A DNA stretch of 5,895 bases from Arenicella sp. (GCA_023299895.1 JALZWI010000140.1:1-5895); one strand, 5' to 3'; positions 1-5,782 are shown, counted from the first letter of the stretch. A program made the numbers and translations. The notes: a model not told the origin generated them from the sequence alone.

Positions 1-86
1 CTTACTAACGTTGATGCAAATCTGCCTGCAGCGGCTATAACTTAATTACTGCTGCCAAATATCCTTAAAGAAATAATCACCAAATC

Positions 87-100
87 AGTGCAGCTGCACT
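87..100. repeat. 14-bp perfect palindrome
   Basis: AGTGCAG/CTGCACT is perfectly self-complementary. It could fold as a 5-bp stem with a 4-base loop, followed on the + strand by TTTT at 100-103, so it might weakly terminate a rightward gene entering from the left. It also lies just beyond the stop of the leftward ANTAR gene, but has no T-run in that direction. A dyad operator is equally possible. I see nothing else in positions 1-114. Confidence 0.3.
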
Positions 101-114
101 TTTGCTGGACATGC

Positions 115-795
115 TTATTCAAGCATTTCAAACACAGAAATAATTCTTTTGGCCAAATCCGCCATTGGGTGACCTTGATTCATCGCAGACTTTCTCATTT
201 GCAAATAAGCATCTTCCTCGCTCAAATTTTTTTGTTTCATGATAATGCCTTTGGCACGCTCAATCAGTTTGCGTTCAGATAGCTTCTCTTTAGCCATCTG
301 CAATTCAAAAATTAATGACTGCTGTTGTGCAAAACGCGCTATCGATAAATCAACCACAACCATTAACCTTTCCATACTCACTTCACCAACTAAATACGAA
401 CTAACACCTTCACAAACAATAGTTTTCACTACACTTCGGGTATATTGTTTAGCCACGACAATCACTGGAAGAGGACATCTTTCGTGTATCTGAGTTAACT
501 GTTCTAAAATTATTTTTCCTAACACATCAACCGACAAAATCAACACATCTGGTTGCATGATATTCACCTTGGTATAGAGATCATCGATACCATGGCTTAT
601 TTCAAGAGTTGATGCCTCCAGGTCTTGAAGATTACCAACCAGGTCTTTGCTGCGCCCGCCTGTTAGTACATCAATCAGTAGTAACTTACGCACATCATCT
701 TGTTGCATAGAACTCTCGAGCTTACTAAGAGAGTCCTCTAACTTGTTAGAAGCTTTTTGTTTAATTGGAGGTACTAACTGCGTAATTGTATTCAT
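115..795 (-). CDS. ANTAR-domain regulator, NasT-like, with degenerate receiver
   Basis: Probable RNA-binding transcription antiterminator of the NasT/AmiR type, acting in the cytoplasm on structured leader RNAs. Numbering from the ATG at 795 (226 aa): a Ser/Lys/Leu-rich extension at 1-30, a receiver-like fold at about 35-150, a short helix, and an ANTAR domain at about 165-225. The ANTAR core reads ERKLIERAKGIIMK, then SEEDAYLQMRKSAM, with an AKRII segment near the end; this is the family signature. The receiver keeps one acidic residue of the usual pair (LLLIDV, D42), but the phosphoacceptor position in PDVLILSVD is Ser88. The switch Thr is Ala115 and the conserved Lys is not evident. Family members are usually about 190-200 aa, so the ATG at 708 (about 197 aa) is a serious alternative start. 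No NasS-type sensor is next to it. It may be co-transcribed with cobB upstream, and a sigma-54-like site precedes it. Family assignment is firm; target and signal are unknown. Confidence 0.9.
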   Translation of the reverse strand: MNTITQLVPPIKQKASNKLEDSLSKLESSMQQDDVRKLLLIDVLTGGRSKDLVGNLQDLEASTLEISHGIDDLYTKVNIMQPDVLILSVDVLGKIILEQLTQIHERCPLPVIVVAKQYTRSVVKTIVCEGVSSYLVGEVSMERLMVVVDLSIARFAQQQSLIFELQMAKEKLSERKLIERAKGIIMKQKNLSEEDAYLQMRKSAMNQGHPMADLAKRIISVFEMLE

Positions 796-806
796 GCAAG
801 ATAACA

Positions 807-823
807 AGCATGAAACGTGCCAA
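807..823 (-). promoter_or_regulatory. Candidate sigma-54 (-24/-12) promoter of the ANTAR gene
   Basis: Read leftward from 823, the sequence is TTGGCACGTTTCATGCT. Against the RpoN consensus YTGGCACGRNNNTTGCW it matches 12 of 14 specified bases. The -24 block is perfect, and GG and GC are exactly 12 nt apart. The predicted transcription start is near 796, one base before the ATG at 795. That implies either a leaderless mRNA or translation from the ATG at 708. It rules out the TTG at 807 as a start for this transcript. Nitrogen-type regulators are often RpoN-dependent, so the placement makes sense. No enhancer-binding site was identified. Confidence 0.45.
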
Positions 824-857
824 TTTTATATTTGTTTTACTTTTTCTTTTTTTAGAC

Positions 858-1565
858 TCATTTTAATATCTCAGCAACCCAATCAGGTACCGCCTGAGTG
901 GCTTTTGCATACACAGCTTTATCGAACTCACTGGCAATATTTGATTGCTCTAAGTTTATCTCTAAACTATCAGCACCAGCCTGATTTGCGATCTGCACAA
1001 ATCCGGCTGCTGGATAAACATTCCCCGACGTACCGATAGCGACAAATAAATCACAACGTTCTAGAGCTTTAACTGTCTCGTCCATGAACAAAGGCATCTC
1101 ACCAAACCAAACGATATGTGGCCTTAGGTTACCTGCTTGATCACAACAATCGCACTTATCATCTACGTTTACGGAGTGCTCACACCTAAAAATTTGTCCG
1201 GTTTGACGGCAACGAATTTTAAGAATCTCACCGTGCATGTGAATCACATTTTCAGATCCAGCTTGCTCATGCAGATTATCAATATTTTGAGTGACTAAAG
1301 TTACATCGCCAGAAAAACTTTTAGCTAATTCAGCTAAAGCGAAATGCGCAGGGTTGGGCCCAATCTCATTGTCGAGAAGTGGCTGGCGACGCATATTATA
1401 AAAACGCTGTACTAATTGAGGATCTTTTTTAAAGGCGTCAGGTGTTGCCACATCTTCAATGCGATGCTCTTCCCATAAACCATCTGATGCTCTAAAGGTA
1501 CGAATCCCAGACTCCGCAGAAATGCCAGCACCAGTTAAGATCACAATAGTTGAATACTCTCGCAT
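858..1565 (-). CDS. cobB: NAD-dependent protein deacylase (sirtuin, CobB type)
   Basis: Removes acyl groups from protein lysines using NAD, giving nicotinamide and O-acyl-ADP-ribose; cytoplasmic. The 235-aa protein shows the whole sirtuin core. GAGISAESGIRTFR (12-25) binds NAD, QNIDNLH (93-99) contributes to the NAD pocket, and HMHGE carries catalytic His111. C119, C128, C138 and C140/C141 are zinc-ligand candidates. WFGEMP (153-158) and GTSGNVYPAAGF line the substrate and NAD sites. Tyr56 and Arg59 in FYNMRRQ match the Tyr/Arg pair that gives class III sirtuins (SIRT5, CobB) affinity for succinyl- and malonyl-lysine, so desuccinylase activity is likely. It resembles the short form of enterobacterial CobB, without the long N-terminal extension. 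In-frame TAG and TAA codons just upstream make the ATG at 1565 the furthest possible start. No Shine-Dalgarno is visible. The ANTAR gene follows in the same direction after about 60 bp. Confidence 0.96.
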   Translation of the reverse strand: MREYSTIVILTGAGISAESGIRTFRASDGLWEEHRIEDVATPDAFKKDPQLVQRFYNMRRQPLLDNEIGPNPAHFALAELAKSFSGDVTLVTQNIDNLHEQAGSENVIHMHGEILKIRCRQTGQIFRCEHSVNVDDKCDCCDQAGNLRPHIVWFGEMPLFMDETVKALERCDLFVAIGTSGNVYPAAGFVQIANQAGADSLEINLEQSNIASEFDKAVYAKATQAVPDWVAEILK

Positions 1566-1577
1566 GCAATTTTACTA

Positions 1578-1605
1578 ATTATCAATTCAGTTAAGGTTAA
1601 GCCAA
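1578..1605 (-). promoter_or_regulatory. Candidate sigma-70 promoter of cobB
   Basis: On the minus strand a -35 TTGGCT (1605-1600) is followed after a 16-bp spacer by a -10 GATAAT (1583-1578, five of six consensus bases). The expected transcription start is about 5 nt before the cobB ATG. That fits the missing Shine-Dalgarno and suggests a very short or leaderless 5' end. Called by eye only. Confidence 0.45.
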
Positions 1606-1641
1606 GGATTGTTAGAGTAGCGCTGAAGTTAACATTCCATC

Positions 1642-1646
1642 AGGAG
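1642..1646 (+). promoter_or_regulatory. Shine-Dalgarno of the secreted-protein gene
   Basis: AGGAG sits 7 bases before the ATG at 1654 and fixes that start. It is the only clear Shine-Dalgarno in the window. Confidence 0.75.
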
Positions 1647-1653
1647 AATTTTT

Positions 1654-2022
1654 ATGAAGAATTTAACCACTTCCACACTACTGCTTACAGTCGGTATCGT
1701 CACCAGCATAGGGTTGATGCCCAACATTGCATCCGCAGAATCAAGCGTTCGTATCGATCTGCCTGGCATTAGCATTGGCTTGAATGACCGGCATTCTTCT
1801 GACCGTTACCGAAACAATAACCATCAACGCTATTACTTACCGACCTATCGGTCAAGCACAAATAAAACGTATCGAAATAGTAATCAATATTATTATCAAT
1901 CAAATCAGCGTACTTACTCACCGAGCTACCAATCAGAGATTTGTCCTGAACCTGGTTACTCGCCCAATTACTATGATGGGCACGGCTGCACACAACATTA
2001 TGATCACTACCACTGCGACTAA
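1654..2022 (+). CDS. Small secreted Tyr/Asn/Ser-rich protein of unknown function
   Basis: I do not recognise this 122-aa protein. It begins with a clear Sec signal peptide: basic MKN, a hydrophobic stretch at about 8-22, and an ASA cleavage site with cleavage expected after Ala28. There is no lipobox Cys. The mature part opens with VRIDLPGISIGLNDR (32-46), which looks like a short structured strand region. A low-complexity segment follows (about 47-95) rich in Tyr, Asn, Ser, Arg and Gln; the mature chain has 15 tyrosines in 94 residues. The tail (96-122) has Cys97, Cys112 and Cys121 amid Gly, Tyr, His and Asp, ending HYDHYHCD. It is probably periplasmic or extracellular. An odd number of cysteines and the His/Asp cluster allow metal binding or intermolecular disulfides, but that is inference. 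The start is fixed by AGGAG upstream. It is transcribed divergently from cobB and ends before a strong hairpin. Confidence 0.82.
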   Translation: MKNLTTSTLLLTVGIVTSIGLMPNIASAESSVRIDLPGISIGLNDRHSSDRYRNNNHQRYYLPTYRSSTNKTYRNSNQYYYQSNQRTYSPSYQSEICPEPGYSPNYYDGHGCTQHYDHYHCD

Positions 2023-2101
2023 CAAAATCATTGATGTTTAAATTTAATTCAAAATAACTAATTTGAAGGGACCAGTTATCAAGAGTCTGTGGGGCAGTAA
2101 G

Positions 2102-2158
2102 CTGCGTTACCCAAACTTTAGACCTTGTCTAAAGTTTGGGTAACGCAGTGTTATTTTT
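2102..2158 (+). terminator. Strong intrinsic terminator with 21-bp perfect stem
   Basis: Arms at 2102-2122 and 2128-2148 are perfect reverse complements around a 5-base loop (CCTTG). The T-rich tail TGTTATTTTT (2149-2158) follows on the + strand. It lies 79 bp after the stop of the secreted-protein gene and should end that transcript. In the other direction the arms are the last codons and stop of the leftward SDR gene, and no T-run follows on that side. Confidence 0.8.
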
Positions 2159-2985
2159 AATTCTGTTAGCATTTTTTCATTACTAATTTTGCGTGACTCA
2201 CTTAAGTAAGACAACATACCGCTCGACAAAGTTTGTTTGGCCTCATGCATAGATATTTCAGGCGGTTCGGCCAACTTCAACTCTACAGCAGCCGCTTGTA
2301 GATACTCAGTAATTTTGCCAGGAGATCCATCTGTAACGTTATATATTTCACCTGTCACAGCAACTTGCATTGCAGTAATTGCCACACTGGCTAGATCATC
2401 CGCATGGATTCGGTTGGTATAACCACATTCATTTGCTGTTACAACAGGAATCCTCTGCTCAATCCTTTGTCTTGGAATACGGCTGCGTGCATAGATTCCC
2501 GGCACACGTAAAATCACATAATCAATACCTTGCGATTGACACCAACCTGACCATTGCTGCTCCGAATCTAAACGTCGCTTACCGCGCTCTGTAAGCGGTT
2601 TAGTGTCACTCTGTTCGGTGACCCATTCGCCAGAGTAATCACCGTACACGCCAGTCGTGCTGATCAATACCACTTTCTTTGGGGTAATTTTTTTGGCCGT
2701 TAAATCTGCTAATACCGTGCGGCTTCTCAAATCAAGTTCAGCTGATTTTTGCGGTGGCACTAAATAATAGCAACTGGACTGATCAAGCGATGATAGCGCA
2801 AAGTCTGATCGGTCAAAATCAGACCTGTCGACATTTATCTCCAAATCTAAGCACTTAAGATTACTGCCTTGCGATTGCACAATACCTAATATTGAAGCAG
2901 CTTGTTCGCCCGACTTTATTAATTGCGTGGCGATACGTCTACCAACATCACCACAGCCCATAATGGTGTGCCTGATATCAGTCAC
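2107..2985 (-). CDS. Atypical SDR / NAD(P)-binding epimerase-like protein
   Basis: Extended short-chain dehydrogenase fold of the YeeZ-like group; substrate unknown; cytoplasmic. With the GTG start at 2985 the protein is 292 aa. GCGDVG (10-15) is the dinucleotide-binding Gly motif, and STTGVYG (109-115) is the strand that normally precedes the active site. RVPGIY (160-165) and NRIHADDLA (191-199) are typical extended-SDR motifs, and the C-terminus LRYPNFRQGL resembles a group-specific ending. No standard YxxxK pair is seen, so catalysis is doubtful or non-classical. The frame can be opened to a TTG at 3033, but the added 16 residues precede the nucleotide-binding strand and overlap the antiporter by 56 bp. 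GTG at 2985 gives an 8-bp overlap with the antiporter stop and suggests translational coupling. Residues 53-62 are a direct duplication, DRSDF twice. The stop codon lies inside the terminator hairpin of the convergent gene. Confidence 0.88.
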   Translation of the reverse strand: MTDIRHTIMGCGDVGRRIATQLIKSGEQAASILGIVQSQGSNLKCLDLEINVDRSDFDRSDFALSSLDQSSCYYLVPPQKSAELDLRSRTVLADLTAKKITPKKVVLISTTGVYGDYSGEWVTEQSDTKPLTERGKRRLDSEQQWSGWCQSQGIDYVILRVPGIYARSRIPRQRIEQRIPVVTANECGYTNRIHADDLASVAITAMQVAVTGEIYNVTDGSPGKITEYLQAAAVELKLAEPPEISMHEAKQTLSSGMLSYLSESRKISNEKMLTELKITLRYPNFRQGLKFG

Positions 2986-4132
2986 GGCGTAAATGATCGG
3001 AAACCGCAATCGGTGTAGGGTATCTGAGTACAATCGAATAACTAGAGCCGATAAACGTCACCACGGTGGCTAGCTGTACGAAGTAAACAGTTGCTGGATC
3101 TATTAATGCGCTTTGCAAAGCGACAAACACGATCAACAATGAAAACTCACTCATTTGCCCAAGACGGAAACCTGTTTCCCAACCAAGTTTATTGGTTTCA
3201 GAAACTTTACGAAGAGCAAACCGAAAAATCACTGGTTTAATGACCAACATAGCGCCGCCCAACAATATCGCTGGCAACCAAATACTATCCAGAGCGGTAA
3301 TATTCAGTCCGGCACCTAGAGCAAAGAAGAACAATACTAAAAAGAAATCACGTAAGGGCTTTAAGCTCTCTGCGATAAACATAGCAATTGGGCTAGTCGC
3401 AATTGTAATGCCAGCAATAAAAGCACCTGTTTCATGTGAGAAGCCAATAAAATAGGCCAACTCAGCGATTCCCAAACACCAAGCCAATGCCAACAAAAAC
3501 ACATACTCTTGAATTCGGTCAAATTTAAAAAATAATTTTAACAAGACATAACGCTTTAGCAACCAAGCAACTCCAACTAAAGCGGGTAATAATATGACTA
3601 ATTTTGCTAGTTCGAGCATGACGCTTTGCTCTGTTGATAGGGCCTGAAAACCTAACAGCACAATAATCGCAATCATATCTTGTAGTAGCAATACACTGAC
3701 AATGACCTCACCGGTATGGCGATGATGTAGCACGGTCGTCGGCAATAACTTAAGACCAATAATCGTGCTTGAGAACATACAAGCAATGCCTACAACAACC
3801 GCATTGGTTAAATCAAAGCCGGCCAAGGTCGCCATTGCCCAGCCAACCGCAGCAAATACCACTGACGTCAATAACGTCACGATCATTGTCTGTTTAAGTA
3901 GCTCAAGTAACTTGCGAGGGCTCAAGTTCAGACCCAACAAAAATAACAAAAAGATAATACCAATATTTGAAATATCTTGAATTAGATCAGTATCCGTGAC
4001 CCACTTAAGACCCCATGGACCTAGCACAACACCTAACAGGATATAACCAATAATCAAAGATTGCCGCGCAAACAAAGCCAATGTTGCAAACAAGGCTGCA
4101 CCAACGAAAATTAAAAATAGAGAGAAAATCAT
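2978..4132 (-). CDS. CPA2 (Kef-type) cation:proton antiporter, membrane domain only
   Basis: Inner-membrane protein of the monovalent cation:proton antiporter-2 family, exchanging K+ or Na+ for protons. The 384-aa chain is almost wholly hydrophobic, with about 12-13 membrane segments. Family marks include GYILLGVVLGP (29-39), FLLFLLGLNLSP (61-72), FSSTIIGLKLL (120-130), Gln151-Asp152 in LLLQDMIAI (the probable ion-binding pair, as in KefC), GFSHETGAFIAGI (230-242), FFFALGAGLN (268-277) and GQMSEFSLL near the end. The chain stops after the last membrane segment in LRYPTPIAVSDHLRRD. KefB, KefC and YbaL continue into a cytoplasmic TrkA-N/RCK domain that is absent here, and the next gene is not an RCK protein. 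The ending looks natural, not truncated. An in-frame TAA at 4148-4150 limits the start to the ATG at 4132. It is the middle gene of a probable operon, 22 bp after the Nudix gene. Confidence 0.93.
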   Translation of the reverse strand: MIFSLFLIFVGAALFATLALFARQSLIIGYILLGVVLGPWGLKWVTDTDLIQDISNIGIIFLLFLLGLNLSPRKLLELLKQTMIVTLLTSVVFAAVGWAMATLAGFDLTNAVVVGIACMFSSTIIGLKLLPTTVLHHRHTGEVIVSVLLLQDMIAIIVLLGFQALSTEQSVMLELAKLVILLPALVGVAWLLKRYVLLKLFFKFDRIQEYVFLLALAWCLGIAELAYFIGFSHETGAFIAGITIATSPIAMFIAESLKPLRDFFLVLFFFALGAGLNITALDSIWLPAILLGGAMLVIKPVIFRFALRKVSETNKLGWETGFRLGQMSEFSLLIVFVALQSALIDPATVYFVQLATVVTFIGSSYSIVLRYPTPIAVSDHLRRD

Positions 4133-4154
4133 GCCTTTAATACTACCTTAATTC

Positions 4155-4760
4155 TTAACCATGTGTTGTCGCTGACATTGGTTTACCTAATATTTCAAAT
4201 AACATATTTAACATGCGTAGACTCAGTCCCCAAAGAATTTGTTGCTTATCTTGATTAATCAAAACAGCTGACATTCTCAAGTTTCGATCTTTGGGGTGAT
4301 AAAATTTATGAGCGTTTTCAACATCATCAAGATAAGACAAAGGCAGCCAAACCAAATCTGCCACTTCATGATTTCCTTTTGGGGTTAAATTTCGATCAGG
4401 CTTGAATACAAAACACGAGATATGCAAACTGGACTTACTGCTTAAATTCTGACCATAAATATCATCTAATTGTCCGACATAGTCATCATCATTTAACTCA
4501 ATCGCAACTTCTTCTGCTGTTTCTCGTATTGCAGTGGCTTTTTTTGATAAATCACTTGCCTCGACCTTACCGCCAGGAAAAGCCATTTGCCCTGACCATG
4601 GATCAGCATCATGTTTCGCTCTTTGCATTAACAGAAACTCTGTCCCATCGACACTATCTCGTAAAATAATAGCTATTGCGGCACAAAGTGTGCTTGGCTC
4701 GTGTTTAAGCTCAGGCTGATAGCAGTGAAGCAGGTCTAGGTCTTGCTCGGTGATAAACAT
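4155..4760 (-). CDS. Nudix hydrolase, CoA-pyrophosphatase-like (NudL/YeaB related)
   Basis: Cytoplasmic 201-aa hydrolase of nucleoside-diphosphate-linked substrates. GQMAFPGGK (57-65) and the Nudix helix RETAEEVAI (79-87), with metal-binding Glu80, Glu83 and Glu84, are clear. The canonical Gly of the box is Ala86, and the spacing from Gly64 to Arg79 is one residue longer than the textbook box. Both features are also found in NudL, the CoA diphosphatase that cuts CoA to 4'-phosphopantetheine and 3',5'-ADP. The segment before the box, LLMQRAKHDADPWSG, differs from the His-containing NudL signature, so CoA is the likely but not certain substrate. WGLSLRMLNMLFEIL (176-190) is the usual C-terminal helix. 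An in-frame TAA directly before the ATG at 4760 fixes the furthest start; no Shine-Dalgarno is seen. It is the first gene of the leftward cluster with the antiporter and SDR. Confidence 0.9.
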   Translation of the reverse strand: MFITEQDLDLLHCYQPELKHEPSTLCAAIAIILRDSVDGTEFLLMQRAKHDADPWSGQMAFPGGKVEASDLSKKATAIRETAEEVAIELNDDDYVGQLDDIYGQNLSSKSSLHISCFVFKPDRNLTPKGNHEVADLVWLPLSYLDDVENAHKFYHPKDRNLRMSAVLINQDKQQILWGLSLRMLNMLFEILGKPMSATTHG

Positions 4761-4857
4761 TTACTAATAACAACTCTAATAATATAGTCTTGGTAGTTTA
4801 ACAGCTATTAAAGAACTGTCGATAACAGTCAAAAACCGTTTCGTTAAATTCATCTAC

Positions 4858-4866
4858 TGATAGAAT
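4858..4866 (+). promoter_or_regulatory. Candidate extended -10 promoter of the purine phosphorylase gene
   Basis: TGATAGAAT contains the TGn extension and a -10 with five of six consensus bases (TAGAAT). Only a weak -35 (TTTCGT, 4839-4844, 16-bp spacer) is present, as expected for extended -10 promoters. The predicted 5' leader is about 22 nt, A-rich and without a Shine-Dalgarno. The intergenic stretch 4761-4894 must also hold the divergent promoter of the Nudix operon, for which I found no convincing match. Confidence 0.4.
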
Positions 4867-4894
4867 AAGTTCTATAACAGCCAATAAAAAAATT

Positions 4895-5707
4895 ATGTCC
4901 GACTTCTCACAACTAATACAAGCCGCTGCAATGCACCTGCGCACTCTAGAATCTCGTGTGATTGATACAGCCATTATTTTAGGGAGTGGCTTAGGTGATA
5001 TCGCCCCTAGTCTAGAAAACTCAACTGAATTTTCTTATCAAGATATTCCTGGTATAACAGCAACCTCCGTCACAAGCCACCATGGTCGTATTAGCATTGG
5101 AGAAATTAATCAACGCTGTATTGCCGTCTGTCAAGGACGACACCATCTGTATGAAGGGTATAGCGCGCAACAAGTGGCAATGATGGTGTACCTACTCGGC
5201 CAACTTGGAACAAAAAAAATCATCATCACCAATGCTGCTGGTGCACTCAATACGAATTTTCGCCCGGGTGACATAATGTTGATCGAGGATCATATAAATT
5301 TTACTGGGCATAACCCTATCGTTGGACAAGGCGACGACCTAGGCAATCGTTTTACAGATATGTCACGAGCGTATTGTGCAGACCTATTATCAATAGCCGA
5401 ACAAGCGATTGAAGGTCACCACATTAATTATCATAAAGGTGTTTATAGCGGTGTGATGGGGCCGTCTCTAGAAACATCTGCGGAGCGGAGAATGCTCGCT
5501 AAACTTGGTGGTGATGCTGTCGGTATGTCAACCATTATGGAAGTCATCGCCGCCAATCAATGTAATATGCAGGTGCTTGGGTTGTCTGCTATTACCAATA
5601 TGGCTTTGGGAGACGACCAGCAACAAGTGGATACACTAGAAGACGTATTACGTCATGCCGCTATTGCAGGTGAAGGAATGAAAAAAATAATTGCTGCTAT
5701 TCTTTAA
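4895..5707 (+). CDS. punA: Purine nucleoside phosphorylase, trimeric (family II) type
   Basis: Cytoplasmic salvage enzyme that cleaves purine (deoxy)nucleosides with phosphate to the free base and (deoxy)ribose-1-phosphate. The 270-aa length is normal for the low-molecular-mass trimeric family shared with mammalian PNP, PunA and XapA, not hexameric DeoD. GSGLG (30-34) with Ser31 binds phosphate. CQGRHHLYEGY (79-89) supplies Arg82, His84 and Tyr86, and TNAAGALN (112-119) forms the phosphate/ribose region. GPSLETSAE (189-197) carries Glu193, which matches the base-binding Glu of human PNP. VGMSTIMEVIAA (209-220) supplies Met211, and SAITNMALG (231-239) carries Thr234 and Asn235. Asn at the last position is the usual mark of preference for 6-oxopurines (inosine, guanosine). 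The start ATG at 4895 aligns with family N-termini. The gene stands alone, divergent from the Nudix operon; no strong rightward terminator is evident after it. Confidence 0.95.
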   Translation: MSDFSQLIQAAAMHLRTLESRVIDTAIILGSGLGDIAPSLENSTEFSYQDIPGITATSVTSHHGRISIGEINQRCIAVCQGRHHLYEGYSAQQVAMMVYLLGQLGTKKIIITNAAGALNTNFRPGDIMLIEDHINFTGHNPIVGQGDDLGNRFTDMSRAYCADLLSIAEQAIEGHHINYHKGVYSGVMGPSLETSAERRMLAKLGGDAVGMSTIMEVIAANQCNMQVLGLSAITNMALGDDQQQVDTLEDVLRHAAIAGEGMKKIIAAIL

Positions 5708-5755
5708 CCGCCGCTTCTTTATTAATAGCCGCAGTGCTTAAATGTCACAGCGCTT

Positions 5756-5782
5756 AAAAAAGCCTTCAGGTGATGAGGGCCT
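5756..5782 (-). terminator. Leftward intrinsic terminator-like hairpin
   Basis: Read leftward, GCCCTCA, a 5-base loop and TGAAGGC pair with one mismatch (or with one bulge in a longer stem) and are followed directly by TTTTTT (5761-5756). This is a good intrinsic terminator for a leftward transcript entering from the right edge. On the + strand the stem also pairs (with G-U), but no T-run follows, so it is a poor terminator for the phosphorylase gene. Confidence 0.5.

Noticed and set aside
1..45. Open + strand frame from the left edge to a TAA at 43-45 (14 codons)
   Set aside because: It is too short to separate from chance, although it could be the C-terminus of a rightward gene; no family resemblance is visible.
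796..807. TTG at 805-807 as start of the ANTAR gene
   Set aside because: It has no Shine-Dalgarno, an ATG follows four codons later, and it lies inside the sigma-54 match.
1613..1635. -10-like boxes (TAGAGT, TAACAT) before the secreted-protein gene
   Set aside because: No acceptable -35 sits at normal spacing, and TAACAT would place the RNA start on top of the Shine-Dalgarno.
2054..2079. ATAACT/AGTTAT inverted repeat after the secreted-protein gene
   Set aside because: Six-base A+T-rich arms with a 14-base loop are too weak beside the 21-bp hairpin that follows.
2978..3033. Truncation of the antiporter by frameshift, with the RCK domain lost
   Set aside because: The protein ends with LRYPTPIAVSDHLRRD, which looks like a natural family ending, and the downstream frame encodes an SDR, not an RCK domain.
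3192..3455. 87-codon + strand open frame
   Set aside because: It is antisense to the antiporter, whose membrane motifs clearly define the coding strand. Other overlapping frames at 239-493, 647-1039, 1784-2041 and 3765-3980 were dropped for the same reason.
4815..4829. ACTGT-cgata-ACAGT inverted repeat between the divergent Nudix and phosphorylase genes
   Set aside because: Five-base arms are easily found by chance in 134 bp of A+T-rich DNA. It matches no operator I know, so it is noted only as a possible dyad.
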